This document shows positions 6,626 to 18,200 of a stretch of 64,000 nucleotides of DNA, one piece after another. The stretch comes from Rhodopseudomonas telluris (GTDB taxonomy: Bacteria > Pseudomonadota > Alphaproteobacteria > Rhizobiales > Xanthobacteraceae). The translations under genes were made by a program, and so were the position numbers. The stretch is taken from the NCBI RefSeq assembly GCF_042432815.1, contig NZ_JBHLWM010000012.1:235158-299157 (forward strand), read 5' to 3'. How positions within the stretch are numbered: the stretch's first letter is position 1; each line of letters opens with the position of its first letter. The notes under the pieces are model-generated. The model worked only from the letters and a program-made list of their open reading frames with translations, was not told where the DNA came from and did not search any database.

Positions 6626-8830
6626 GTGAACATTCGGTCCCCAGAAGTCGATCTCGATGGTGCCGCCCCGGTGGCCCATCCCGGCGTGGCCGCTGCACAT
6701 CCCGATCCACTCGCCGACAGTCTGTTGTATCTCGCCGCGCATCACGGCCGCGCGCTCAGCCGCAGTGCATTGCTCTCGGGCCTGCCGCTCGAGCGCGGCA
6801 TTCTCACGGTCGGACTCTATGAGCGCGCGGCGCAACGCGCGGGGCTGGAAGCACGGCTTGAAGAGCGGCCGCTGCAGGACATTCCGGCGCTGGTGCTGCC
6901 CTGTGTGTTGATGCTGCACGACGGCTCGACCCGCATTCTGCTCAGCATCGACGAGGGGCGCGGCCGGCTGGTGATCGTCGATCCCTCGCTTGGTGACGCC
7001 GAGGCAACAGAAAGCGTTGACGCCGTGGCGGCGCGTTACTCCGGCTTTGCCTACTTCGTGCGGCCGGCGACCGTCGCCGATCCGCGCGCGGTCGCGACTG
7101 GAGACTTGCCGAAGTCGCATTGGTTCTGGTCGGTGGTCGGCAAGTTCGGCGCCAACTACGCGCATGTCGCGATCGCCGCCTTCATCGTCAACATCCTGGC
7201 GCTGGCAGCGCCGCTGTTTACGATGAGCGTGTATGACCGCGTGATCCCGAACGGCGCGATCCCGTCACTGGTGGCGCTCGGGATCGGACTCGGCCTCGCG
7301 ATCGCGTTCGACTTCCTGCTCAAGGTCGTCCGCAGCCGGATCATCGATATGACCGGCAAGAAGATCGACGTCGTGCTGGCGGCGAAGATCTTCGAGCACG
7401 TGATGGCGCTGAAGATGGACAAGCGGCCGCCTTCGGTCGGCATCCTGGCCAACCAGATGCGCGACTTCGACTCCGTGCGCGAGTTCTTCACCTCGGGGAC
7501 CGTGGTGTCCGCGATCGATATGCTGTTCGCGATCCTGTTTATCGCGGTGCTGTTCGTCATTGCCGGGCCGCTGGCCTGGATCCCGCTGGGGATGCTGCCA
7601 GTGATGATCGGTGTCGGTCTGCTGATCCAGCGCCCGCTCGACAAGGCGATGCGGCGCATGCAGGCGGAGTCCGCGGCGCGCCACGGCATCCTGGTCGAGT
7701 CCCTGAACGGCATCGAGACGATCCGCGCGGTCGCAGGTGAGGGCCGGGTGCAGACCGTCTGGGAGCGCTCGGTGGCGGCCACCGCGCGGTCCAGCGAGGA
7801 CGTGCAGTTCTGGGCTTCGATGGCGATGACGGCTGCAAGCGTCGCGAGCCAGCTGTGCAGCCTGTTGCTGGTCGTCGTCGGCGTGTTCCTGATCCTCGAC
7901 GGCAAGCTTTCGGTGGGCGCTCTGGTCGCTGCCAACATGCTGGCCGGGCGTGTACTTGGCCCGATCGCCGGCATCGCGGGCGTGATGACGCGCTTCACCC
8001 AGACGACGTCCGCGTTGCGCTCGATCGACCGGCTGATGGCGCTGGATCGCGAGCGGCCGCCGGAGAAGATCTATGTCGCGCGCGAGATCAAGCATGGCGC
8101 GCTGCAGTTCAAGAACGTCAGCTTCTCCTATCCGAACAGCCCGGCGAAGGCGCTGGACAATGTTTCGTTTCAGGTCCGCCCTGGCGAGAAGATCGGCATC
8201 ATCGGCCGGGTCGGTTCGGGCAAGACCACGGTCGGCCGGCTTGCCACCGCATTCTATCCGCCCAGCGACGGCACCATCCTGATCGACGGCATCGACATCC
8301 GTCAGTACGACCCAGCCGATTTGCGCGCCGGCATCGGCTTCGTGTTGCAGGACACCGATCTGTTCTACGGCAAGCTGCGCGACAACATCACGCTCGGCCG
8401 GCCCGGCGCGAGCGACGAGGAGGTGCTCGCCGCGGCCCGTCTCGCCGGCGTGGAGACCTTCATCGCCGGCCATCCGCAGGGCTACGATATGTTGATCGCC
8501 GAGGGCGGACGCAGCCTGTCGGGTGGGCAAAAGCAGGCGATCGGCCTGGCTCGCGTCCTCATCCGCAAGCCGCGCGTCCTGTTTCTCGACGAGCCGACGG
8601 CGCATTTCGATGTGCGCAGCGAGGGTGAGTTCCTCGAGCGTCTGCGCGCGCTGGCGAGCGGCGAGATGACCATCATCGTGTCGACGCATCGTCCGTCGCT
8701 GCTGTCGCTGGTCGATCGCATCCTTGTCTTCGATCAGGGCCGCATCGTCGCTGATGGTCCGACGGATCAGATCCTGACCAAGCTGCGGCCGCAGCCGGCG
8801 CAGGCGGCTCAGACTGCGGCACGCGGGTAG
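6626..8830 (+). CDS. Type I secretion ABC transporter (LapB/LssB-like permease-ATPase)
   Basis: A 734-residue inner-membrane exporter. Order of parts: an N-terminal C39-like domain (about residues 20-150) without the catalytic Cys, so a substrate-docking rather than processing domain; a six-helix membrane domain (about 175-450, beginning ANYAHVAIAAFIVNILALAAP); a nucleotide-binding domain with Walker A GRVGSGKTT (about 533-541), signature LSGGQKQ and Walker B VLFLDEPTAHFD. This architecture matches exporters of large RTX adhesins (TIGR03375 type). GTG start at 6626 with a GAGG motif five bases upstream. The HlyD gene starts four bases after the stop. Transport of the 6031-residue adhesin is inferred from linkage and family. 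Confidence 0.93.
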   Translation: MNIRSPEVDLDGAAPVAHPGVAAAHPDPLADSLLYLAAHHGRALSRSALLSGLPLERGILTVGLYERAAQRAGLEARLEERPLQDIPALVLPCVLMLHDGSTRILLSIDEGRGRLVIVDPSLGDAEATESVDAVAARYSGFAYFVRPATVADPRAVATGDLPKSHWFWSVVGKFGANYAHVAIAAFIVNILALAAPLFTMSVYDRVIPNGAIPSLVALGIGLGLAIAFDFLLKVVRSRIIDMTGKKIDVVLAAKIFEHVMALKMDKRPPSVGILANQMRDFDSVREFFTSGTVVSAIDMLFAILFIAVLFVIAGPLAWIPLGMLPVMIGVGLLIQRPLDKAMRRMQAESAARHGILVESLNGIETIRAVAGEGRVQTVWERSVAATARSSEDVQFWASMAMTAASVASQLCSLLLVVVGVFLILDGKLSVGALVAANMLAGRVLGPIAGIAGVMTRFTQTTSALRSIDRLMALDRERPPEKIYVAREIKHGALQFKNVSFSYPNSPAKALDNVSFQVRPGEKIGIIGRVGSGKTTVGRLATAFYPPSDGTILIDGIDIRQYDPADLRAGIGFVLQDTDLFYGKLRDNITLGRPGASDEEVLAAARLAGVETFIAGHPQGYDMLIAEGGRSLSGGQKQAIGLARVLIRKPRVLFLDEPTAHFDVRSEGEFLERLRALASGEMTIIVSTHRPSLLSLVDRILVFDQGRIVADGPTDQILTKLRPQPAQAAQTAARG

Positions 8831-8834
8831 GGTC

Positions 8835-10169
8835 ATGGCGCAGACGGATTTCGCCTTCTCCAACGACGTTCGCGCCGCGGTCGAGCTCCGCACGCCCAGG
8901 ACCGCGCGGATGCTGCTGTTCGCGTCGCTGGCGCTGTTCGTGACGTTTCTCGGCTGGGCGCATTTCGCCGTGCTCGACGAGGTCAAGCGCGGGAACGGCA
9001 AGGTCGTGCCGTCGCGCCAGACGCAAGTCGTGCAGTCCCTCGAGGGCGGCATCATCGCGGAGCTGATGGTGCAAGAGGGCGCGATCGTCGAGAAGGACCA
9101 ACCGCTGGCCCGGATCGAGGACACCAATTTCGCCGCGCAATTCGGCGAGATCCGCGAGCGCCGGGGTGCGATGGCGGCGCGCGTGACTCGGCTCGAAGCC
9201 GAAACCGCGGGGCGCACCAGTGTGCCGTTCCCGCCCGAGTTGGCCGAGATCGCGCCGCAGGCCGTTCAGGCGGAGCGGCAGGTGTTCGATGCCCATATGC
9301 GCAAGCTGGCGCAGGACATCGACGTCGTGCAGCAGCAGGAAATCCAGAAGACCAAGGAGATCGACGAGCTGCGCGCCAGCGAAAAGCGCTTCGCCGAAAC
9401 GCTGGCGCTGCTCAATCGCGAAGTTGCGCTGACGCGAAAACTGTATGAGCAGAAGGTCGTGCCGGAGATCGAGATGCTCCGTGCGGACCGCCAGGCCACG
9501 GACATGCGCGGTCAGCTCGCGGTGATCCAGGCGACGATCGTCAAAACCGAGGCTGCGGTGCAGGAGGCGCGGTCGCGCCGGCTGAATATCACCACGGCGT
9601 TCCGGGCGCAGGCCGAGGACGACCTCGCCAAATCGCGCGGCGATCTGGCGGTGCTGGACGAGAACATCAAGTCCGCGAAAGATCGCGTTCGCCGCACTGA
9701 ACTGCGCTCCCCGGTCCGCGGCGTGATCAACAAGCTCAATGTCACGACGATCGGCGCGGTGGTGGCTCCCGGCGCCAGTGTCATGGAGATCGTGCCGCTC
9801 GACGACTCGCTGCTGGTCGAGGGCCGCATCCGGCCGCAGGATATCGCTTTCATTCGCCCCGACCACCAAGCCGTGGTGAAGCTCAGCGCGTATGACTCGT
9901 CGATCTATGGGTCGCTGCATGGCCGCGTCGAGCGGATCAGCGCCGACACCATCACCGACGACAAGGGCGACAAAAACGAGCGCGGCGAAACCTTCTATCG
10001 GGTGATGGTGCGCACCGAAAAGAACCATCTCGGCACGAGCGAGCAGCCGCTGCCGATCATTCCCGGCATGGTGGCGACGGTCGAGATCCTAACGGGCAAG
10101 AAGTCGGTGCTCGATTATCTCGTCAAGCCCGCACGCACCCTGCGCGACGAGGCGCTGCGCGAACGTTGA
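8835..10169 (+). CDS. HlyD-family membrane fusion protein of the type I secretion system
   Basis: A 444-residue periplasmic adaptor linking the ABC exporter with the TolC channel. One N-terminal membrane anchor (about residues 27-47, MLLFASLALFVTFLGWAHF) is followed by a split biotinyl-lipoyl motif (VVQSLEGGIIAELMVQEGAIVEKDQPL), a long alpha-helical hairpin (about 100-290, rich in Glu, Lys, Ala and Arg), then the second lipoyl half (LRSPVRGVINKLNVTTIGAVV) and a beta-barrel region ending IIPGMVATVEILTGKKSVLDYLVKP, the hallmark C-terminus of HlyD/LapC-like proteins. It is co-transcribed with the ABC gene (four-base gap). Confidence 0.94.
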   Translation: MAQTDFAFSNDVRAAVELRTPRTARMLLFASLALFVTFLGWAHFAVLDEVKRGNGKVVPSRQTQVVQSLEGGIIAELMVQEGAIVEKDQPLARIEDTNFAAQFGEIRERRGAMAARVTRLEAETAGRTSVPFPPELAEIAPQAVQAERQVFDAHMRKLAQDIDVVQQQEIQKTKEIDELRASEKRFAETLALLNREVALTRKLYEQKVVPEIEMLRADRQATDMRGQLAVIQATIVKTEAAVQEARSRRLNITTAFRAQAEDDLAKSRGDLAVLDENIKSAKDRVRRTELRSPVRGVINKLNVTTIGAVVAPGASVMEIVPLDDSLLVEGRIRPQDIAFIRPDHQAVVKLSAYDSSIYGSLHGRVERISADTITDDKGDKNERGETFYRVMVRTEKNHLGTSEQPLPIIPGMVATVEILTGKKSVLDYLVKPARTLRDEALRER

Positions 10170-10400
10170 GCCTCGGCGAGCAGGGGCGGGGCGCGTCGCA
10201 AGGTCAACAATTCCTGAATCGATAAAATTCGACGCGCTCGAGTGAGCGACGATTAGTTGCGTTCCCAACTACGCGACGGATTTACCCCGCATTTAACCGC
10301 GTTGAAGCGGCCCCGGCCTTATCCCTGATCACACCAGATCCGGGACGGGGATCGACGCATTGACGTCGGCCGATGCCCTGGACAACACGGGGCGTCAACG
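10170..10400. other. Intergenic region upstream of the LapG-like protease
   Basis: 231 bases with no gene, more AT-rich around 10200-10290. A separate promoter for the protease gene is likely; I see no clear operator. Confidence 0.4.
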
Positions 10401-11375
10401 ATGTTGCGGAACGAGCAGCCGCGGGTTTTCCCGCGTGCGCTGGGGCTTGCGCTTGTCCTTGCGGCGGGGGCTTTGTTTGCCGGTCCGGCTTCGGCCGACG
10501 CGCGCGGCAAGAAATCGGAAACCATGCCGGCCGCAACGCTTCCGGTGGCCGCGCCGCAATTGAAGTTCTTCACCATCGAGGCTGTTCTGGCCAAGCACGA
10601 CGGCATGCGCCGGGCGGCATCGGGGCCGGTCGAACTGGCCTCCACCGATCCGACCGAAAAGGTGACCAATGACGCGCCGGCTCTGCCAAAGGCGGCACTT
10701 CCGAGCGATGAGCCTTTCGGCCTGGTGACGTTCCGCGCGCCCGAAGGCTTGCTGTGGACGAAGTGGCGCCGTGTCGAATCCGCCATGGCGGCTGAGACTG
10801 CCGCGATCGCCCGCTGCAACGCCGACGATGCGCGCTGCTCGCCTTCGGAACGCCGTTTCGTCTCGATGATGCGTGCCGCCCGTGAGGCGGGGGACGACCG
10901 CGCGCGCGCCGAAACCATCAACCGGGACGTCAACCAGGCGGTCCGCTACGTCAATGACATCCAGCAGCACGGTGTCGCTGATCTATGGACGTCGCCGTTG
11001 CAGACGCTGCGGAGTGGAATCGGCGACTGCGAGGACTACGCGATCGCCAAATACGCGCTGTTGCGCGCAGCGGGCGTCGCCGAAAGCGATCTGACCCTGG
11101 TGCTGGTCCGCGACCTTGCTGTCCGTCAGGATCATGCCGTGCTGGCCGTCCGCCTCGATGGGCGCTGGCTGGTACTTGATAATCGTCAGGCGTCGCTTCT
11201 TGAGGGGCGCGATCTGCAATCCTTCATGCCGCTGTTTGCTCTCGATCATCGCGGCGTCAGCCTGTTTGCCGCGCCGTTCGCAGAGCGCCTGCATCATGAA
11301 AGCGAAAGCGACGTGTCTCCCGCAGCCGATGCGGGGGAGGTCGGAGGCGGCTCGGCGTTGGTGCTCCAGCTGTAA
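10401..11375 (+). CDS. lapG: LapG-like periplasmic transglutaminase-fold cysteine protease
   Basis: A 324-residue exported protein of the bacterial transglutaminase-like cysteine proteinase family (DUF920). A signal peptide is evident (residues 1-32, ALGLALVLAAGALFAGPASA). The catalytic triad is visible as C210 (GIGDCEDYA), H245 (RQDHAVLAV) and D260 (WLVLDNRQ), with spacing nearly that of Pseudomonas LapG. The residues flanking the cysteine, D209 and E211, match the calcium-binding pair of LapG. The known role of LapG is to cut the N-terminal retention module of LapA-type adhesins at a di-alanine site and so release the cell from a biofilm. The adhesin gene 850 bases downstream has such a site, supporting this role. 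No LapD-type GGDEF/EAL partner is encoded in the window. Confidence 0.88.
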   Translation: MLRNEQPRVFPRALGLALVLAAGALFAGPASADARGKKSETMPAATLPVAAPQLKFFTIEAVLAKHDGMRRAASGPVELASTDPTEKVTNDAPALPKAALPSDEPFGLVTFRAPEGLLWTKWRRVESAMAAETAAIARCNADDARCSPSERRFVSMMRAAREAGDDRARAETINRDVNQAVRYVNDIQQHGVADLWTSPLQTLRSGIGDCEDYAIAKYALLRAAGVAESDLTLVLVRDLAVRQDHAVLAVRLDGRWLVLDNRQASLLEGRDLQSFMPLFALDHRGVSLFAAPFAERLHHESESDVSPAADAGEVGGGSALVLQL

Positions 11376-11485
11376 GCAGCTAACGGACATTCTGCGCGTA
11401 TCCGCCGCAAAGCCGGGAGAGCGGCTTGTGCTCCACACCGAATTGCGGTCTTAATTGACCAGACGGATATTCGGAGGGGGCTGCG

Positions 11486-11833
11486 ATGACCATCACGCGA
11501 CTGATCATGAGTGCTGCATTGGCTCTGCCGTTGGCGACCGCCGCAGCCGCCCCGGCGAGTGCACATTTTCTTCTGCCGGGTGCGAGTTTCTCGATCTCCT
11601 GCGCTGACGGCGCCAGCTACGTACTGCGCACGCCCGCAGTCGGCATGCCGGGTGAGATCGTCACGGCGCATCTTCATCTTGCGCCACACCGAGCCGTGCC
11701 CGTGCGCCTGATCCCGATGGGCGATGGCTACCGCTACGCGGGCCGAGGAATCTGGCTCGACGGCATCGGCTCCCAGGCTCTGCTTTACCGCACCAAATAC
11801 CAGCCGACGGCTTGTGTGATCGGCCGCACTTGA
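11486..11833 (+). CDS. Small exported protein of unknown function
   Basis: A 115-residue protein with a clear signal peptide (residues 1-26, ending APASAHF). The mature part has two cysteines (about residues 38 and 111) that could pair. A strong GGAGGGGG ribosome binding site lies at 11473-11480. I do not recognise the family. It sits between the LapG-like protease and the adhesin, so a role in adhesin biology is possible but only by position. Confidence 0.65.
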   Translation: MTITRLIMSAALALPLATAAAAPASAHFLLPGASFSISCADGASYVLRTPAVGMPGEIVTAHLHLAPHRAVPVRLIPMGDGYRYAGRGIWLDGIGSQALLYRTKYQPTACVIGRT

Positions 11834-12224
11834 GCGGTCTGATACACAATTTCTGCGAGTTATTGTCGGTGTCCGGTAAATATTTGCCGGTTGTGGTGGC
11901 GTAAATCTGCCATTTTTGTGTCGCCCATCGGGCTGCCGATTGCCCCAATCTTAACATATGCAAGTATTCAGACCTCGGGTGACTGCCGGGGAGCGGCGAA
12001 GTGCGCCCTAAGAGGGAGATTCTATACTTCGAAAGTGTTCGTATAGATGGCGGAACCTTAAGTATACTGTTCGAGGCGCAGGCCGCTTAACCTTCGTAGC
12101 ACTTAACCAAACTGCATCAAACTAGCTGAAAACACGGCTCAATTATTGACCTAATCCAAGCTTTAAGACTATTTTAACCTCGCGAAGACCGCCGAGACAC
12201 GGGGTCGCGTGGAGGTTGTGGCTC
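11834..12224. other. Long AT-rich leader upstream of the giant adhesin gene
   Basis: 391 bases without a gene, markedly AT-rich from 11940 onwards. It contains the near-palindrome at 11873-11890 (listed separately) and should hold the adhesin promoter and a long 5' untranslated region. No riboswitch fold was recognised. Confidence 0.5.
11873..11890. promoter_or_regulatory. Near-perfect 18-base palindrome upstream of adhesin gene
   Basis: CCGG-TAAATATTTG-CCGG: 16 of 18 positions are self-complementary. It is 40 bases after the small exported protein gene and 335 bases before the adhesin start. It could be an operator or a small hairpin. Confidence 0.3.
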
Positions 12225-15200
12225 ATGAATGCTCCTGTCCTGTTGGCTCAATTGTCGGGCTCGTCGTCGCAGTCGTCGGCTGCACCAAAAAGCCTCAAAA
12301 TTGCCAAACCTCAGAGTGGGCAGGCGGTCACGATCCATCTCGATGGCGCGGCCAAGATCGACTTCAGTCAGATCTCGTCTGAAAAGCTGACCTTCGTTCG
12401 GCTCGGCGATCGACTGATCATCCTGTTCGACAATCAGTCGACGCTCTCGATCGATCCGGTATTCAACAATGCCGGCGCGCCGCTTCCCGACGTGTCTTTC
12501 GAGATGGCGCCGGGCCGTGTTCTGAACGGGACCGAATTCGCCGAACTGTTTCCGATCACTACTGATCAGTCGGTCTTGCCAGCGGCGGGGACGCCCGGCG
12601 CACCGGCGTCGCCCTCGGGCGCGAACTTCGGCTCATTCACGATCGACGCCCTGGCGGGTGGTACGCCGCTAAGTCTGCTAAGCGGAGAAGCTCCGGGATC
12701 GCAGCAGCTCGCGCCGGGCCAGACGACGACATCGACGCCGATTCCAGGCGGCGCCGTGAGCGTTGTGGTCGATGAAGACGGTCTGCCTGGCGGGCTTCCG
12801 GGTGGCTTCGGCGACACGGCCGGCGTTGCGACCAGTCTCACCGGGTCGCTGAATGTCGACTTCGGCAGCGATTTCGTGGGGCGCAGCTTCGCCTTTGCAG
12901 CGACCCAGCCGGGTCTGACCGGGCTGTCGTCGGGCGGACAGCCGATCAGCATCCAGATCACCACCGTCAATGGCCAGCCGGTCCTGATCGGCTACACCGG
13001 GGCCGATCCGTCCGTCGCGGCCAACCAGGTCTTCGTCGTTTCGCTCGATGCCGCCACCACTGTGGCCGGCAGCTACACGGTGACGCTGCTGCGGCCCCTC
13101 GACCATCCGGTCGGCGGCACCGAAGATACGCTGAACCTGACGATCGATATCATCGCGACCGACGGCAGCGGTGACAGCGCGCCGCTGTCGATCGTCATCG
13201 GCGTCAATGACGACTCGCCCGTGGCCGCGACCGTCGCAGCGACGACGCTGATGGAGCAGACCGGCGAGGGCAACGTCTTCGTTTCGAGCAGCGTGACGGC
13301 AGCGCTCGGCATCTCCTGGGGAGCCGACAGCGGCAACAGCAATGTCGACGGCGGCGTCAACGGCGCGGCGGTGCTCGGCGACCGATCCCTGGTTTTCGCC
13401 GGATCGGCGGTGACCTCGCTCGCCGCGCTCGGCCTGACTTCCAACGGCGAGACGATCAGCTATACGCTGTCCGCCGACGGCACCTCGATCCTCGCCACCG
13501 CCGGCGACGGCCGCGCCGTATTTACGGTCACGTTGTCCGACGCCGGCGATGGCAGCTACACCTTCACGTTGCTCGATAATCTCGATCACGTCGGTGCCAG
13601 CGGCGCGACGCAGCCGCTGACTTTCGCGGTCGTCGCGACCGACGCCGACGGCGATCCGGTGGGCTCCAGCTTTACCGTCAACATCACCGACGATGTCCCG
13701 GTTGCCAATCCCGGGACCAGTTCGGCGGTCGCCGACGAGGCACTTCCCGGCGGCAACGACCAAGAGGGCGGGCCCACCGCCTCCGTGACCGGTGTTTCGC
13801 TCAACATCGAATGGCATTCGGACGATGCCAACGCCAATGCGGGGCAGCCCGGCAATCGCGCCGTCGCGTTCACCAATGCCGACGTAACGATTTCGGGGGC
13901 CTATGGCGACACCCTGACGTCGCTCGGCCAGGCCGTTCGCTTCACCGTTCTCGCGACCGGCGAACTCGTCGGCTACACCGGCGAGGCGGTCCCGACGTCG
14001 ACCAATTCCTTCAATGTCGTGCTGTTTGCGTCTCTGTCCGACGCGGGCAACGGCAGCTACAGCCTGACGCTCGTCAAGCCGCTCGATCATGCTGCCGGCG
14101 CCGGCGAAAATACGCTGTCGCTGACCTTCAACTATACCGCCACCGACAGCGACGGTGATACGTCGTCGAACGCCTTCACGGTCAACGTGGTCGACGATGT
14201 GCCGGTTGCCTCAGCCGGCGATATCTCGACGGTAGGCGACGAGTCGCTGCCAGGCGGCAACAGCGGCGAGGACGAGGGCGGCGTCACCGCGATGGTCGAC
14301 GGCGTCTCGCTGAACATCGCCTGGGGGGCCGACAACGGCAACGATGGCGATGGCCAGCCGGGTGACCGTTCGGTGGCCTTCAGCAACGCCGACGTCACCG
14401 TGACGGGCGCCTATGGCGAGGCGCTGACGTCGCTCGGACTCCGCGTGCAGTTTGCGTTGCTGTCCGACGGGACGCTGGTCGGCTACACCGGCGAGTCAGT
14501 GCCGACGTCGACCTCCGGCGGCAACGTCGTGCTGTTCGCCACGGTCTCTGACGTCAACAATGGCGAATACAGCTTCACGCTGGTGAAGCCGCTCGATCAC
14601 GCCGCAGGCAGCGGCGAAAACACGCTGTCGTTGACCTTCAACTACACGGCTACGGATTCCGACGGCGATAGCGCGTCGAACACCTTTACGGTCGATATCG
14701 TCGACGACGTGCCGGTCATCGGGACGCCTGACCAGACCGGCACGGTGGAAGAAGAGCAGCCGATCGTGGTCGGCGCCGGCAACGAGGATTTCGGCGGCGC
14801 CGGCGATGCCGATACCGGCTATTCGGTGCTCGGCGTGCCGGTCATCACACGCGACAACACCACGCAGACGACCAGCGGGACGCTCGCGATTTCCTGGGGC
14901 GCCGATAGCGCCAATGATGCCAATGGTCAGCCGGGCGATCGGTCGGTGGCATTCACCGCCGAAGGCCTCACGACGTTGCGCGATCAGCACCTGACCTCGC
15001 GCGGCGACGAGATCCACTACAAGGTGTTCACCGTCAATGGCGGCGAAGTTCTTGTTGCCTACACCGGGAGCGTCGAGCCGAGCACCGTTCCCGCCAACAC
15101 CGGTGCGGCGATCGCCGCGCATGTCGTGTTCACGGTCAGCCTGTCGGACGCGGGCGCTGGCTCCTACAAGTTTACCCTTGTCGATACGATCGATCATCCG

Positions 15201-18200
15201 GGTGAGGTGCAGGGCGAGGAATCGCTTGCGCTGCAGTTCCAGTTCACGGCGACCGATAGCGATGGTGACACCACCGCGCCGGCCTCGTTCGGCGTCAAGG
15301 TGATCGACGATACGCCGGTGGCAATAGGCACGATCCTGACCCGTGTGGTCGAGGAGGAGCAACTCGCCGGTGGCAACGAGGACACCAGCGGGGCCGGCGA
15401 CGGCGATTTCAATCTGTTCGGCTTCGTCGATGTGACGACCGCATCGGCCGGCGGCCCGCTCAACATCTTCTGGGGTGGCGACGATTCCAACGTCGCCGTG
15501 AACGGCGGCTACAACGGCACCCAGTTGGCGGGCGATCGCTCGGTGGTGTTCGGCGGGGCCGGCGGAGCCCATGTCGTTGACGGCGTGATCAGCGCCGCGG
15601 TCGCGGCCCAGTTCGTCGCCGTCTCGGGCGGGGCGGGGGCGGTCAGTCTTGCAAACCTCACCTCCGGCGGCGAGTCGTTGATCTACACGTTGTCGCAGAA
15701 CGGCACCGTGCTGACCGCGACGACGGCAGGCAGCGCGCAGACCGTCTTCACCGTCACGCTGTCCGACCAGGGGACGGGCGGATACAATTTCACGCTCAAT
15801 GGCGTGCTCGATCATCCCGTCTCGGGCAACAGCGCGGCTCAGGAAGACAAGCTCGCGTTCACCTTCACCTTCACGGCGCGCGACGGCGACGGCGATATCG
15901 CCCGCAGCAGCTTCACCGTCAACGTCATCGACGATGCGCCGGTCGCCAAAGCCGGCACCACGTCGACGGTGGAAGACGAGTCGCTTCCGGGCGGCAACAA
16001 CGAGGCCGACGGCTACGCGGCCTCGGTCAGTCACGTCTCCCTCAACATCGCGTGGGGCGCCGACAACGCCAACGATAACAACGACCAGCCGGGCGACCGT
16101 TCGGTCGCCTTCACCAATGCCAATGTCACGGTGGTTGGCGCCTACGGTTCGACGCTCACGTCGCTGGGGCAGGAGGTGCATTTCGCGCTGATCGGCGACA
16201 GCACGCTGGTCGGCTACACCGGCGCCACGGCTCCCAGCTCGACGAGCGCGGGCAACGTGGTGTTCTACGCCAAGCTCTCGGACATCAATAACGGCGAGTA
16301 CGATTTCACGCTGGTGAAGTCGCTCGATCACAGTGCCGGCGGCTCGGAAAACACGCTGTCGCTGACGTTCAACTACACTGCGACGGATTCGGACGGGGAC
16401 ACCTCGTCGAACATCTTCACGGTCCGCGTCATCGACGACGTCCCGCTGATCGGCAGCCCCTATCAGGGCGGCGTGGTCGAGGAGGAGCAGCCGATCGTGG
16501 TCGGCGCCGGCAACGAAGACGGTTCGGGCACGGGCGACGGAGACGTCACCATTCTCGGCAACGTCCTCGTCGACAATACGACGCAGACGACCGGCGGCAC
16601 GCTGGCGATTTCCTGGGGAGCCGACAACGCGAACGACGGCAACGGTCAGCCGGGCGATCGGTCGGTCGCCTTCACTCAAGCCGGCATTGCATCGCTCGTC
16701 TCCCAGCACCTGACGTCGCGCGGCGAAGAGCTGCACTACAAGGCATTCACCGTCGCCGGTGGCGAGGTGCTGGTTGCCTACACCGGCCTCGTCGAGCCGA
16801 CGTCGGTTCCGGCAAATACCAATGCGGCGATCGCGGCGCACGTCGTCTTCACCGTCAGCCTGTCCGACGCGGATGCCGGTTCGTACAAGTTCACGCTGGT
16901 TGACACCCTCGATCACTCCGGTGCCGTGCAGGGAGAGGATTCTCTCGCGCTTCAGTTCCAGTTCACGGCGACCGACAGCGATGGTGACACGTCGGCGCCA
17001 TCGTCATTCATGGTCAAGGTGATCGACGATACCCCGATCGCGATCGGGACGATTTTCACCCGCACCGTCGAAGAAGAGCAGCTTCCCGGCGGCAATGAAG
17101 ACACCAGCGGTCTTGGCGACGGCGATTATGTGCTGTTCGGTTTCTCCGACGTCACCACTGCGGCCGCGACCGGTCCGCTGAACATTCTGTGGGGTGGCGA
17201 CGATTCCAACACCGGCATCGACGCCGGCTACAACGGGACCCAGATCGCCGGCGATCGCTCGGTGGTGTTCGGCGGGGCCGGCGGAGCGCATATCGCCGAC
17301 GGCATGATCAGCGCTGCTGCTGCGGCACAGTTCGTGACCGTGTTCGGCGGCAACGGTCCGATCTCGGTGGCCGGCCTGACGTCGGGCGGGGAGCAACTAA
17401 TCTACACGCTCTCCGGCAACGGCACGGTGTTGACCGCGACGACGTCGAGCAACCAGGCCGTCTTCACCGTGACGCTGTCGGATCAGGGGGCCGGCGGCTA
17501 CACCTTCGAACTGAACGGGCCGCTCGACCATCCGCTGCGCGGATCGGGTAGCTGGCAGGAAGACACCATCTCGTTCACGTTCACCTTCACGGTCCGCGAT
17601 GGCGATGGCGACATCGCGCGCGACAACTTCACCGTCAATGTGATCGACGACAGTCCGGTGGCGGCCGGTGGCAACACCTCGCGGGTCGAAGACGAGTCGT
17701 TGCCGGGCGGCAACAACGAAGCCGACGGGCTGACCGCCTCGGTCTCGGGCGTGTCGCTGAACATCTCCTGGGGCGCGGACGATGCCAACAGCGGCACCGG
17801 CCAGCCGGGCGATCGCGCGGTCGCCTTCACGAACGCCAATGTCGGCGTCTCCGGCGATTACGGCGCGCAGCTGACGTCGCTCGGGCAGGTGGTGAACTTC
17901 AAGGTGCTCGCGACCGGGGAACTGGTCGGCTACACCGGCGGCCCGGTGCCGACGTCGACCAGCGCGTCGAACGTGGTGTTCTACGTGTCGCTGTCGGATG
18001 CCAACAGCGGCTCCTATGACTTCACGCTGAAGAAGCCGCTCGATCACGCGTCGGGCAATGGCGAGAATACGCTGGGGCTGACGTTCAACTACACCGCGAC
18101 CGACAGCGATGGCGACACCTCGTCGAGCACGTTCAAGGTCAACGTCGTCGACGACGTGCCGGTCGCCGGGACCGGCACCACCGCGACCGTCGAGGACGAG

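Noticed and set aside
12216..12224. TTG start for the adhesin
   Set aside because: It directly abuts the GGAGG ribosome site, while ATG 12225 is nine bases away.
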